Of a stretch of 64,000 nt of DNA, positions 23,441-37,400 are shown piece after piece. Origin of the DNA: Podarcis raffonei (taxonomy: Eukaryota > Chordata > Lepidosauria > Squamata > Lacertidae). Position 1 is the stretch's first letter. The number at the start of each line of letters is the position of its first letter. The stretch spans positions 1,622,001 through 1,686,000 of the forward strand of contig NC_070614.1 in NCBI RefSeq assembly GCF_027172205.1. The letters run 5' to 3'. The translations under genes and the position numbers were made by a program. The notes under the pieces are model-generated. The model ran no database searches and had not been told where the DNA came from. It saw only the letters and a program-made list of their open reading frames with translations.

Positions 23441-23873
23441 CTGTAGATGACAGTTAATCAATTTTCTTGCTCCTATTGGGCTAAAAGTCTTAAGTCTTTA
23501 ACTGAAGGATTCTTTGGATCTTTCCTTCTGTAGGACCATCCATTTATTTAGTATTTTCCAGACCATAAGGGAGCCAGTCCCCGGCCTCCTAAAAAGCAAC
23601 CCCGGAAAGAAGCAAGTGGGTGATCAAGGAAGGAGGAGGAGAGGGGTGTTGCAAGAGGCAGTAGCAGGCAAGGAGGGCGAAATCTTGCAGATCAATGGCT
23701 TTGTTATAGAATATCTCAGGCAGGGAGTTCTGTTCATCATCCACCTGACCTAGGAATAAAGGCTACAAAGGTCAGGTCCTCTTATAATATTATTTCTGGT
23801 ATGACTCCAAAAGCATAAGGGCTGTAGCTGGTGCTATATCTACTTACAGTCCCATTTAAGTTAAAGCTCATGA

Positions 23874-24014
23874 CTAATGGACATTGATTTCCAGGGGTCT
23901 CCTCTGAGTAGGACATAGTTGGCTACAACCCATAGTGCTGTACAGCAAGCTAAAGGCAAAAGTGGCATCTTAGCTTCAGGCTTACACTCCAGTGATACTG
24001 GATAGAGCAGCCTT
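23874..24014. repeat. 141-bp segment, copy B of a near-identical pair
   Basis: Matches 7381-7521 at 140 of 141 positions by direct comparison. See copy A. Confidence 0.85.
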
Positions 24015-24789
24015 CCTGGTTCTTTTGGTTGTTAAGGACTCAGTTATGGAAACAGCCATGGCAGATGACCACAGGCGGGAAAGAAATAGCTCGCTTCCTG
24101 CCTGTTAGAAAGGTTAATGGAAGTATGGTACATGCCACCATAACCAACCCACTCTGGGGAGCCCTTGGGGCAATTTCTGAGCCTCAGAAAAGGGGAGAGG
24201 GGTGTGGGTGAGTCCTGGGTACCTAGTCCTATATTTACTGACTTTGCAAGTCATGAAATAGCCATAGGAAGCTAAGGCTGGGCCTGTGACCTCTCAGGGC
24301 TGTGCGGCAGAAGTTCACTCTGGCAGCACAAAGGAAACTTCTCATAGCCAAAAGCTCCTTGAAAAGCAGACTGGTAGATTTTCTGCCACATGGTATTGAA
24401 ATGAGTAGTAAATCCAAGATCCAATTGTGACTAATTGCTGCCCATGAGAGTCATTGTGCTTGTAAACTACAGCACTTTGAAGGGGAAAGAATAATTGCCA
24501 CAAATCCTAGCCTGAGAGTTTCTGGCAGACTGTGCTTCCACTACAGGTGCTACGGCCAGGGATGCAGGGTAGCATGAGGGCAGAGAAGAAGAACCACCGC
24601 AGTTGTCAAGACTGGGGTGTTCTCTTTAGGGGGTGTGACACACCTGTGTTTATTAGCACCAAGCCAGGGTCCTTTTAACTAGTTTTATGCAGCAACAAGA
24701 CCAGTTCCCATAGACATGAACAGGTTTTCACTTATACCCAAACAAAACTGTTTAAGCAAAAACAGCAGTCTACATTTGGCAGAAACAGG

Positions 24790-24795
24790 TTTATT
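24790..24795 (-). terminator. USP30: Likely USP30 polyadenylation signal
   Basis: AATAAA on the minus strand about 640 bases after the USP30 stop. The interval 24.8-25.43 kb is free of recognisable repeats, fitting a 3' UTR. Confidence 0.55.
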
Positions 24796-25433
24796 CTGTA
24801 CAAAAGTTTGAAGACTTCACATCAAGACCCAGAGGAGGGTTTTTCCTGGGATGGTGATAGAACCACCCAGAAACAGGAAAAGCTGTTGCATTCCTTGCCA
24901 AGCTGGACTCTCAAGAGAAAATGTGACATAATTATCAGCTCATTGCATCACCGTTTTGACAATGTCATTAAAACATCACTGAAGGCAGAAAGAAGCTGGA
25001 CAATTTCTGCTTTTCTCTTGCACACACATACTTGAGGCAGCCACATGGTAAGTCCCCCGTCCCCCCGCTTGACACAGCCAGTTCTGTCTGGATTCAAAAT
25101 ACGATCAAGGCACTTGTAGGTTCTCTTCTTTGCAACTGCTCATCTGACTGATTTGCGCAAAGAAATTCCATCACAACACAGGAAGTGGGATGCTAGAAGG
25201 TCTTTAAGTCTGCTGAGAAGATTATTAACACTTAAAACACACTTTTCTAATGCTGCTGTGCATGGCCACGGGGTGAGGGGAGCGCACAATGTTTTGATAC
25301 AAAGTGCTTGTTCCTGCCACGCAAACACAGACCACTGACCAGGAGTGTATAGGTAGGGGAAGACGTTTGCATGGCAAGACAGAGGGTGTGCCATTGTCCT
25401 CAGAAAAGCACACCAGCTGGATCTGCATTCATT

Positions 25434-28400
25434 TCACTCCTCAGCTCGATGCTCCTGGCTTTGGCGCTGCCGTCTAGAGTGGACACGTTCGTAAAAGAGT
25501 AAATAGGCGCTGGACGAAAGGACTTCCTGCAACGTGGTCTTGTGCACCACATCATCTGAAATCCACAACCACTGGTTGCTGGTGGCTAGCATGCTTTTGC
25601 AAGTCGGTGGAGATCGGCGATACGTGACAAAGTGTCCTGAGTGCATGTCCCCATGGTGGACCACAACGGCCATCAGGCGGTACAGATATGATGGAGAACT
25701 GCCAAATGAAGGAAAAACACAGGAAGGCTGGTTTAGTCCAAGGCAGCAATGGTGCCCTTTGTATTGCCATGAGCAAGAGCATTCTACGGAATGGACTACT
25801 GGGCCTATTTCTAGAGGGGATCCAGCCTTGTTAAGCAACAACGGCTCCATTTGCAAATTGCTTTCCATACTCCTGTAGCAGCATCCTGACTTGAGATAAA
25901 CCAAGCGGGCAAACGTGTGCTGGGCCTGAATAGGTCAGGATTTCACTGCACTTTTGATACGGGAGACCCAGACAGCCAACAGAAAATATCAGTGGCATGA
26001 TGGAACATTAGAACGACTCTGGAGATTTACTGGTCACTCCGGGAAAAGGTAGAAGTAGTTTCAAATCTTCTTACTTACCTACAGTCAGGTGCTGTCATGT
26101 AGGGGAAAGCTACTGGGGATGTAAGGAAGGATGGAGAGCAGGTACCATTCATAAAAGAGGATTTGTTGTTGCCCGCCTGTTCCGCATCTACGAAAAGACC
26201 CCAAAATCATAGTACAACGTTGTTATTATTAAAACTGGTTGCTTGCTTATTACAGAAGGGGATGCTCCTGTGCCTGGTTTGCACGGTGTCCTTTATTTAA
26301 AACTCTGAAAGTTGGTTTGTAAACAGCTACATGGCTGCTTTCCTATGGCGACCAAGAATTGCCTCCAGGCAACGAGGCAGGGAAACTGATCCTTCTGTGG
26401 GGGTACAAACTGCTTTTCTGGACTGAGCTGCAAGGCGGCTTTAAACCAGGGGTGGCAACCCTCTAGCCAGAGGGCCACATTCCCTTCTGCTTGCTAGCAA
26501 TGTGGAGAGCAGATGGCAAAGGGAGTGCAGCAACAGATGTTCCTTTACCTTTGCACAGCTGGCTCCATTCCAGCCATGGAAAAGTTAGGTTTCTACACAT
26601 AGCCCTCTCTGTCCAGGCAAGATCACATTCCCTCCAGACACAGAGCAGGGCCAGAAATGGGCCCCCCACTACCCCTCTTAGTTCTAGCTGGAAGAGAATC
26701 TTGTCCACACATCTTTCCCAGGCAAGCCACATGGAGGTGGACATTAAACCTTTTCATATCTGAGACTGGCATAAAGCTAGGTCTGGCTGGCCAGCCCAGT
26801 TGTCAATTCCAATATAAACACACACGTACGCCTTGACCTGCCCCATAGCTGAGGTTAGATGCCACATCTGGTGGAGGGCAGATGGGTGCAGCCTTGTTGA
26901 CGTGGTCCTATGTATAGGAAGAGCCTGCTGGATCAGGCCAGTGGCCCATCTAGCCCAGCATCCTCTTCTCACAGTGGATGATCTCCCTCAGCAGAGGTTG
27001 GATGGCCATCTGCAGGGGGTTGGACTAGATGACCCTCAGGGTCTCTTCCAATTCTAGGATAAGGAGCCCAGGGTGGGCCAATCATATTGACCCACAGTCT
27101 TCCACAGACCTGCCAATCTTTCACCTCTTAGCTTCTGGAAAGAACTGGCTTAGCACAAGGACTAACTCCCCTGCTGGCTCTCTCCCTTCCAAGTCCTCAT
27201 TCACTTTGCTTGCCTACCGGCTTTTGGGTCCGGTGATGCCTGTGGGCTGCCTGCAGGGTTGGGTTTCTGGGCAGGGAAGCGGTGCTTGTAGACATCCATG
27301 ATGAGGAACTCGCCAAATTGCACATGCTCGTTTCGTTTCAGGGGCATGCCATGGTTGGACCAGCTCAGCCTTTGCAGGTGGATACAGAGACACTGAGGTA
27401 GCTGTGGAGCAAAATGCAAGAAAGGGGTGGGAAGGTGGCTGTCCTAGTTCCAAGATGCGTGGTGGACGCCATAGAGGCAGAGGGTTTCCAGCACAGAAGC
27501 CACAAAAGGCTTGATTGTTGCCTTCGTCAACCTTGTGCTCTCTAGATGCTTTGGACTACAACTGCCAAATCTTTTGCCTCCTTAGTTTCTGGAGTACATG
27601 AACTACCCCATTTTCTCCACTTGCATGGTAGGCCGCCATAGCTGCCTAGGGGTTTGAAGCAAGGTCTTCCCACCCAATGAAACACCAACCATGCCAAACT
27701 GAATCGCTCTTTAAAAGCTTTATTCAAAATCCACCAGCATTTCTAATTTTCCAGACATGGAATGAATGGTGTGCAAGTCAACATATGTGCACACATGTAA
27801 CCAGAAATTAGGAGTCTAAGCACCACAAGCAGAAAGTTGGTTTTCGCACAAAGCCCAAAGGCAGGTTATGTTCCTTTGGCTATCCATCGCTTCTCACACA
27901 GGTGGGGAGGCCCACAGAAACCACTGTTACGCACTACAGATGTGTTTGAAAAACAAATAATTCTATAGGTTTCCAAAACCACCAAACTTAAGACTAGTTG
28001 TTTAGTTCTTCAACTAGTAGCCCATATTAATACATACAAATATAAGCATTGCCGAAGCATTTAAGATTACAGTGGTACCTCGGGTTACATACGCTTCAGG
28101 TTACAGACTCCACTAACCCAGAAATATTACCTTGGGTTAAGAACTTTGCTTCAGGATGAGAACAGAAATCATGCTCCGGCGGCAGTGGGAGGCCCCATTA
28201 GCTAAAGTGGTGCTTCAGGTTAAGAACAGTTTCAGGTTAAGAACGGACCTCCGGCACGAATTAAGTACTTAACCCGAGGTACCACTGTACATTTATTTAT
28301 TTATCTGCTGGATCTCTGTGGCCTTTGATACCATCGACCATTAGATCCTTCTGGACCGTCTAGAGGGGCTGGGAGCTGGGGGCACTGCCATACAGTGGTT

Positions 28401-31400
28401 CCACTCCTTTATGCTGGGCTGTGTCCAGAAAGTGGTGTTGGGGGATGAGTGTTCAGACCCCTGGGCTCTCACTTGTGGGGTGCCTCAGGGTTCCGTCCTC
28501 TCCCCCATGCTTTTTAACATCTATATGAAGCTGCTGGGAGAGATCATCAGGGGGTTTCGGCTGGGTGTTCATCAGTATGGAGATGATACCCAGCTCTACC
28601 TCTCTTTCAAATCAGAACTAGTGAAGGTGGTGAAGGTCCTGTGTGAGTGCCTGGAGGCGGTTGGAGGATGGGTGGTGGCTAACAGATTGAGTTTGAATCC
28701 TGGCAAGACAGAAGTTCTGTTTTTGGGGGACAGGGGCAGGCAGGTGTGGGGGACTCCCTGGTCTTGTATTGGGTAACTGTGCCCCTGAAGGACCAGGTGC
28801 ACAGCCTGGGAGTCATTGGAGGTGCAGGTCAATTCTGTGTCCAGGGCAGCTGTCTACCAGCTCCATCTGCTACTTAGGTTGAGAGCGGACTGTCTTGCCA
28901 GAGTGGTGCTCTAGATATCTCCCGTTTGGACTACTGCAATGCACTCTATGTGGGGCTACCTTTGAAGGTGGCTTGGAAACTGCAATTAATCCAGAATGTG
29001 GCAGCTAGACTGGTGACTGGGAGTGGCCGCCAAGACCATATAAAACCAGTCCTGAGAGACCTGCATCGGCTCCCAGTATGTTTTCGAGCACAGTTCAAAG
29101 TGTTGGTGCTGACCTTGAAAGCCCTGAACAGCCTCGGTCCTGTATACCTGAAGGAGTGTCTCCACCCCTATTGTTCAGCCTGAGGTCTAGCTCCGAGGGC
29201 CTTCTGGGAGTTCCTTCACTGCAAGATGTGAGGTTACAGGGAACCAGCCAGAGGGCCTTCTCGGTAGTGGCCCCTGCCCTGTGGAACGCCCTCCCATCAG
29301 ATGTCAAGGAAATAAGCAACTATCCTACTTTTAAAAGACATTTGAAAGCAGTCCTGTTTAGGGATGTTTTTAATGTTTAATGCTGTATTGTGTTTTTAAT
29401 ATTTGATTGGGAGCCGCCCAGAGTGGCTGGGGATACCCAGTCAGATGGGCGGGGTATAAATAATAAATTATTATTATTATATATTATTATTATTTTATAA
29501 TGATTTGAAATTCAAACTTGAACTGACTTGGTAAGTTGAGAATCTTATTTGGTAAACAAAGAAAGGGGGAAACATTTTATTTCTTTTCTTTTTTCCTCTT
29601 ATATTTTAAAAGGCAAGCTGCATAAAGTGTGATATTGCACCCGGCTGAATTTATTGACAGCATTTTGCTAATTTGGTGTAGTTTTCATACATTATTTTGA
29701 TTCTTGGTAAAGAAGACAGAAGTGCCTGGCGTGCTCTGGTCCATGGAGTCACAAAGAGTCGGACACGACTAAACGACTAAACAACAACAAAGAAAATAAG
29801 AAACTGCTCTTATGGTGATCTTGGAAACTCCATGCTAAGACGGTTTTCTTACCTTCCCCAGTTTTAGCTGTTTGACAAATGTTGTTCTCTGGTTCTCCAT
29901 GATGTGCCCTGTCCCTTCTTTGGCCTGAATCTGGGGGTGGGTGGGTGGAGGAAGCCAAAATGAATTATAAACCAACCACGTATGGTACAGGCACAGACCA
30001 CTCTGAGAAATCTATAGTATGATCACATTTTACCTGTAATTAACTTGCGCAATTTCAACCTTGTGCAGTTGAAAGCTGGCCAGCTGAAGTTGCGCAAATA
30101 AATTGCACACAAGGCAGAGCGCTTAAAAACCCTTTGTGCTGGGTTTTCCCAGCTCATCAAGAGCTTTGGAGCTCTCTGCCTTGCTTATCAGGCAAGTCCT
30201 GCTCAGTGTGCAGGCCCTGGGGTGCTCTTGCAACATCTCATGGGGCTGCCCAAGTTTTTGCAAGCTCTCGCAAGAGCATCGCAGAGCCCAGCTTCTGTTT
30301 GGGGGTGGGTGGTTGTCCTGCCTGGTGCACCAGCTCCATAAGATAAGGATGGTTGCACAGGGGAGGTTTGAGTATACATGTTTTGGCATACATGCACCAT
30401 CCCTGTGCAAGATGCAATCATACTGTACTACTTACTAAATGTACTACATTTGATGTATCCAGGTATAGCAGTCCTGAAGCAGATGGCATAATTCACAAGC
30501 ACTGCAAATTTTGCATTTTAAGCTTTACTCGGAGGTGGGGGAGAATCCTTTAAGCTGGTCTTTCGAACCATGGGCAGCTTATCCACATCGAAAAACCAGG
30601 ATGGTGCCTAGAGCAAGACCATGGAAGGGTTGTCAGCCATCCTAAGAGCCGCAGGTGGGTCATAGTTCCTGCAACAAAAAAGGCTCCCCACAAAAACCGC
30701 GAATGGGGCGCAGCATCTTCTGCAACTTCAAGATCCACAACATCAGCCAGAAACACAAAAAAACCCAACCATCCTGTTTCTAAGCCCACAAGAGGACCAG
30801 GAAGAGAATGGAGTACCTAGGAAATAAAAGCATCTTTCAGATGTATCAAGGGGCAATTAATCTGCACCAAATGCACCAGGGGAGGGGGTCTCTGCAATCA
30901 AGAGACTTACTTTTGTGCAATTGTCACACAAGACGTCCTTGACTGACTCGGTGGAGATGAAGTGGTGGAGGCACTGGTCCAGGGTCAGTGGGTGGCCCTG
31001 TGGAAGAGGGGTGGGGAAGTAAAACAGGAAGTGTTGGCACACGTCCTTAAACCCCGTGAGTCAGAAAAGGGCTGTGCTTGGGCAGCTGCAAGGGATTCCC
31101 ACAGGAGGGTGCCTTACCCACATGGTGGCAGGGATGCTCAGGGAAAGGCTGTCAAAAGTGTCGTATCTGAGGGGACTCTGAAAGAAAAAGAGCCCAAATG
31201 TCTCAACGAGGATTTATAACGTAAACACCTTACTTCTCGCTCCCCCCAACTTTCATGATGATGCTCTTTGCCTGCCTGGGCAGAGAATAGAGATGGGGGG
31301 AGGTCTAGGAAACCCTTTTGAAATGAACCCTGCTGTACCAAAGAGCAGAGTCCGCCAACCTTACCCTCTACCCCTTCCCACTGCTGGAATGAGCCCCACC

Positions 31401-34400
31401 AACCCCACCCGAAGTTTAAAGAGGCTCCCCTCTCCTGCACTAAAGCACTACCAAGGACAACAACTCTTCAAAGCAGGCTGCCCATCCTGGAAGCAATAAC
31501 ACCCCCCAAGGAATAGTCTCAGTTGTGGGGAGCAGAGGGTCACCCCCTTGGCAGCTCCTCTTCAGCCCATCCACATGGGAAGTGACTCGGTCCTCCCTGG
31601 GTCTTAGCTCCACCTGCCCATTGATCTCCTGCAATCTGTATGCCTCTTTCTCTCACACAGACTTACGGACCTGGTGTTTGCAATGCTTGCAGACCATGTT
31701 GCTCGTTAACCTGCCATGAAAAGGATGCTGCAGCTTCCAGTGACTCAACACAGGAGGAGGAGGAGGCCCTACAAACCAAAATAAAGGTTTTTCCGTCTGA
31801 CTCTTCTATTGTTTTGCCAGACACTGTGACTGGTGCCCTCCTCATAATCTTGTATCTGGAAACACCAGGATAGGGAAGACTGCAATAGCACCATAGGGAA
31901 ACCATTAGGCTAGTTTAAAGACTTTAGGTGCCGGGCAAAAATGTTCCCCTTCAACAAGGCCTTTGGCCAATAGACATGTGATGCCCCTTTAAATGTTTTT
32001 GGGGGGCGTGTATTGGTTTGTTGTTCTTATTTTTACTAAGTATTTTGTGGTTTTTATATTGCAATTTTATGCTGTGAAGCACACTGAGATCTGCGAATGA
32101 AGGGAGCTACACAAATTTAATAATGTCATTAGACAAGGTTAAAGAGTGATTCCAATAGCCAGACACCCTTTCAGCTCCTGTCACAGTCGCCCCATGCAGA
32201 CAACAAAATCAGACCATAGCCCAAAGGTGTTTGGGTTTTTATATCAGTAGTACAAATAGTAACTGCTACATTTCACCAAATCAGAAAAGTGTTTTTACCT
32301 CTTGTCCTGGAGCATATTTGCTTTTGTAGAATTTCTGGCTTCTATACAGACAAATACAAAATAAATTTAGTTTTAAAAAAGAAAACACTTTCCACATGGT
32401 GATATCTTTACTACTGCACACTTAAGTGACAAGGGTGGTATCCAACTCAGTTATACTCAAGAGTAGATCTATTGATACTGATGGGCCTAATGTTAATTAA
32501 CTTCAGTGAGTCCATTCGGAATTATACTTGGCTGAATACCACTCCAGGCAGTACAGGGAAGCACAACTTTGAAGAAACAGCTTAAAAGCAGAATCTTATG
32601 TAGGTCTCTTCAGCTGGGCAGCCCACCAAATTATAATAGGAGCCTGTTGGATCAGGCCAATGGAGGCTCACCTAGTCCAACACCTTGTTCTCACAGCGGC
32701 CAACCAGATGCCTCTTTTGGAAAACCCAAAGGAGCACAAGAGCCCTCTCTCCTTCTGTGGTTTCCAGCAACTGGTATTCAGAAGCCTTGCTGCCTCCAAC
32801 TAATTTTATAAACTTCCATGTCACCTCTTACTCACCTTTTCTCTAGATGAAAAGTCCCAAATGCTGCAACCTTGCCTATAGGAAAGGTTGCTTTGCAGCC
32901 CCCGTGTCTCTTGAGTGCTCACCTCCAGAGAATGCACATCAAACAGATGCACAACCCGCAGCTGGCGGTCCCATTCATCTTCCAGCGAGGAGGTGAGGAC
33001 ATGGAACAGCTCGTGAGCATCCTACCAAAAGAGCACCAGAAAGCTCAGAATGCCAGGCCAAGCTCACCAGAAAAGTAGACAACAGGGGATAATGTATGTT
33101 GCCCTTGAGGTACATTTTTGCAGCTCCCAAGAAAAAAATTGAATCCTGAAAATTCAGCTTGCATTTTTTGATGGACCTTCAGCAAGGCAACATGGAAGAT
33201 CAAGAGGCCAGGGTTCCTTCACAGCAGGTTGGGGGGGAAACATATTTCATGTCTACTGAGCAGATTTGTGTGCAGAAGTTCCCAGATTCACACCTTGCCA
33301 TCCCCCATCAATGGGATCTGAGGTGGCAGATCTGGGAAAGGCTTCCCTCTGACCTCAGAGAACCACTGATTGTCCAAGACAACAATGCAAAGCTGGGCGG
33401 TCTAATAGTCTGACTCACTATAAGGCGGCTTCCCACATATCTGCATGAAGGAGAAGAATTAAAATTTTTTTAATGTATCTGAAGAAGTGTGCATGCACAC
33501 GAAAGCTCATACCAAGAACTAACTTAGTTGGTCTTTAAGGTGCTACTGGAAAGAAAAAAAAAATTTTTGTTTTGACTATGGCAGACCAACACGGCTACCT
33601 TTCTGTAACTAAAAAAAAAAATAGGTAACACTAGAGTTGTGCCTCAGACAGAGATGCAGCAGGCAGGCAGTCTCCTTTGTGCACTGAGTGGGAATGGTTG
33701 GCTTTCACACATCCTTCAGCAAGTTTCAAAAGTACTCAAGGGGTGTGTGGAGGAGGGCAGAAGTGGGGTGAGGTCTGGGGAGAGTCCTGAAGGCCAGACA
33801 TGGGGGTCTTAAGGTCTGCATTCAGACCACAGACCACAGGTTCCCCACCCTTGCAGTGAGTATTCAGACCTTTTCCCACCCACTTAAAAAGGCAGCGCAA
33901 AGTAGTTAAAATAAACTGGGAATGCCGTAAATCAAGGGTGAAGAACCAGTGGCCCTCCAGGGGCTGCTGATTCCAGCTCCCAGCAGTCCCAGCCAGGACA
34001 GCCAGCCATCATGGGTGATGCGAGTCATAATCCACTAAAATCTGGAGGGCAGCAGGCTCCCCACGTCTGCTGTAAACACAAGAGCCCTGCTGGATCAGAC
34101 CAAAGGCCCATCTCGTCCAGCAACCTCCTTCCGACAGTGACCAACCAAATGCCTCTGGGAAGTATCTGGAAAGGCTGCAAGTAAGAGATGAGAGAGCAAT
34201 AGTCCTCTCCCGCTCGTGTCCCCCAGCGACTGGCTTTTGCTTGTTATGTGCCAGATGCCAAGGCTATAGAAAACAACAGCAACAGAGAAGCATACTCTGG
34301 TGCCTTACACCACTTGGGTAGCTACCTGCTCTTCGAAAGAGGAGATCTGCCACCTGTACATCCTCAGGACCTCCAACAAGCAGCTTGCATCCAGGAAGTC

Positions 34401-37400
34401 ATCTTCGGTCACCTCTTGGCAGGATAAAGCTGAATGCATCAAACACAAAATAGTCAATGCAGACCACGCACAGAAATGAATTCACTCATCCTAAACATAT
34501 GCTCCTCTTAGTCTACAGAAAGTTCTCTCCACTTGTGTAAACGGAATTAAGTAAAACCATCTTGCCCAGCATTCTTCTTTCCACAGTGGCCTTTGGGAAG
34601 CCTCCAAGTGGGAGACCAGCACAACAGCCCTCTCCCCACTCATGCTCCCCAGCAGCCAGTACTTGAGGCACACAGCCCCAACCCAAGACTGGAGGCAGAG
34701 CAGTCTTCCTGACTAGCAGCCTTATCCTCCATGAATTGCCAAATCCTCCTTTAAAGCTGTGCAATTTGGTGGCCATCACTACAACCAGTGGGAGCAAATT
34801 CCAGAAGTTTAACTGTGTGGAGAATCACCTCCTTTTGTCTGTCCTGAATCTTCCAGCATTGAGCTTTATGGGATAACGCCACTGGGTTCTAATATGATGA
34901 GATATGTTTTGGGCTCCATAGCACCTTTATAGGAAAGAACAGAGCAGTTCAGATAGATGCTGGCAATGTAATACTTATAATGCCTCTTGTGGGGATGTCC
35001 TGTGGTGTCTTCTGTTTGGACAGAAATTGTTGTTCATATTGACAGTTTTGGAAAAATTCTTGATACTTGTGAATGACCATACACAATTATATTCCTATGA
35101 TGTGAGGACTATCAGATAGGCAACAAAAGTTAATCCTGTGAGCCCTTACAGTTGCAGAGAGGTATGCTGGAAGGATAAACACTCACCATGCATTACTCAG
35201 TGGTCTGAAGATCTCATTGCCCTTTCTATGACTGAATGTGTATCTTATCTGGTCATTTGGATATCTTGTTGGGACATGTGGTCTACCTATGTTAATATAT
35301 GTTTTGAAGAGGATTGATTGATTATTCTTATTGTTAATGAGACAGTTCAGGAAAGCAATTGCCAGTATTCTTGGTACAGTGGAACCTCGGGTTAAGTACT
35401 TAATTCACTCCGCAGGTCCGTACTTAACCTGAAACTGTTCTTAACCTGAAGCACCACTTTAGCTAATGGGGCCTCCTGCTGCTGCCGCGCCACCGGAGCA
35501 CGATTTCTGTTCTCATCCTGAAGCAAAGTTATTAACCTGAAGCACTATTTCTGGGTTAGCGGAGTCTGTAACCTGAAGCGTATGTAACCTGAAGCGTATG
35601 TAACCCGAGGTACCACTGTATATCTCATATAATATTTGTACATCATTTTACAATCTTAGCGTGGAGGTGCTTTTTCCCATAAGGTATGTGATGCTAAGTA
35701 TTTGTAGGTCCTCTGTACTGTTTACCTTTAGTCTATTGTTCTTTTTTAAACACTGTTTTCTTGTTTTGAGGTTTGCAACTGTTTTCTCTACTTATGTAAC
35801 AAATTAAATTAAGACATATAGTGGCAGGGGGTTGGACTTGATGGCCCTTGTGGTCTCTTCCAACTCTATGATTCTATGAACCTCTGTTGTCAAACGTAAT
35901 CCGTTCTGGGAGACTGTTCAACTTCCACAACATTTGACAGCTGAGGCACAATGGGAGGTCAGCAAAATCCACTAAAAAATGGAGAAATGCACCTCGGAAG
36001 CCATTTGACTTCCAAGGTGCGTTCGAAAACAGCAGCATTCACTTCCGGGTTGTCGGCATTCAAAAGTCAAAACGTTCGACTTCCGAAGTGTTTGACAACT
36101 GAGGTTCCACTGTGCTTGATAAAAGGAAAAGAAGTGGCTTGCTTTATGCTTTGTGTTATGCACCCAAAATAACACAAAGGGACCTTTACCTTTCAGGAGG
36201 TGGAGCAAGGTCAGTGACAAATACTTCCCAGACGTTTCACTCTGGCTGACCTGGTACTGAACTGTGAATCCTTCCAGCCACTTGATGAAGGACGGACAAG
36301 CAGACAGCCCCTGGAGAAGTGAGTTCATGAAGCATGTGTTTCCCAGGTTGAGAAGACCTGGCACTAGCCCTGGGGGGAAAATACAACACTGCAATTGCTG
36401 CAACCTTCTGAACACAGCCTTCCTGCTTTTACTCTCCAGTACCTCTGCTCTGCCCTGCCCTAAATGCTGTTCCTTGTCCTGTCATTTGCAGAATGCCTCG
36501 CCTGACACCATCATCATCACACAGCTCTAGGCACGAGGCAGAAACACTCCTTTTCCACCAGCCCCATGGCTCTTAATTATATGTGGTCTCCGGGAGTAGG
36601 TGGAATGTTTTAATCTTGCCTTTTAAAAATAGAATTGTCTTTTAGATTTTTCTTTGTTTTTCTTTTATGCTGGTTTTAATGTAAATGTTTCCTTTATTAC
36701 ATTTCAAGTAGTGTTAAGTTATCTTGGTAAACAAGCTCCCAATGAATTTAATAAACGAACAATTTTTCTGCATGTTGTTCTGACCTTATTCCTCCATTTG
36801 CACTCCCCGCCCTCCCGCTCCCAATTAAACTTCTTGGACTTACTTCCAAACATCTCTGTGGTCTTGCTCTTCCTTATTAATCTTCCCTTCTTTCTCTCTA
36901 CCAGCAAAGGGAACCCGCAGCCCTCCAGATGTTGCTGGACTCCAACTCCCATCATCCCCGAGTGCTGGCCATGCTTGCTGGGGTTGATTGGAGTTGGGAG
37001 TACAAAAACCTTTGGAGGGCTTCCACTTCCCCATCCCTGCAGTTTACACTCCCATCATTCTGCACGTATCAGCTGCATCCTCCTATAGTTCAGGGATGGG
37101 GAACATCTGCAGCCCTCTAGGTGCTCTTGGAATCCAACTGCAATCAGCATGGTCAGTGGCCAGGACGATGGGAGTTGGCAACAACACCTGAAGGTCCAGT
37201 TTTCCCCATCCCCGTTTTAGTTGGAAACCCTTCCACCTGACATCAGTCTTTCTTCCTGCTTTTGATGCTAGAGTGTCAAAAAGCATTTGTTCACTCTGTT
37301 TAGTCCCAACTGCTGTCTTCTTCCATTTTGCTTTCCTTCCTCAGGTTTTTAATTTTAAGACAATCATCCTGCAGACAGGGCCTCAGTTATGTTTTAGTTT

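Larger units (their letters stand above)
22480..24785. other. Intergenic DNA between the ALKBH2 and USP30 3' ends
   Basis: Tail-to-tail intergenic space with no gene I can support. It holds a diverged palindromic GGGGAACCTG..CACAGGTTCCCC repeat near 22763-22840, a SINE at 23083-23440 and copy B of the 141-bp repeat (23874-24014). The rest is unrecognised. Confidence 0.6.

Noticed and set aside
35972-36415. 147-codon minus frame covering USP30 exon 3
   Set aside because: Runs through the acceptor and donor of exon 3 into intron and MITE sequence; only 36190-36369 is coding.
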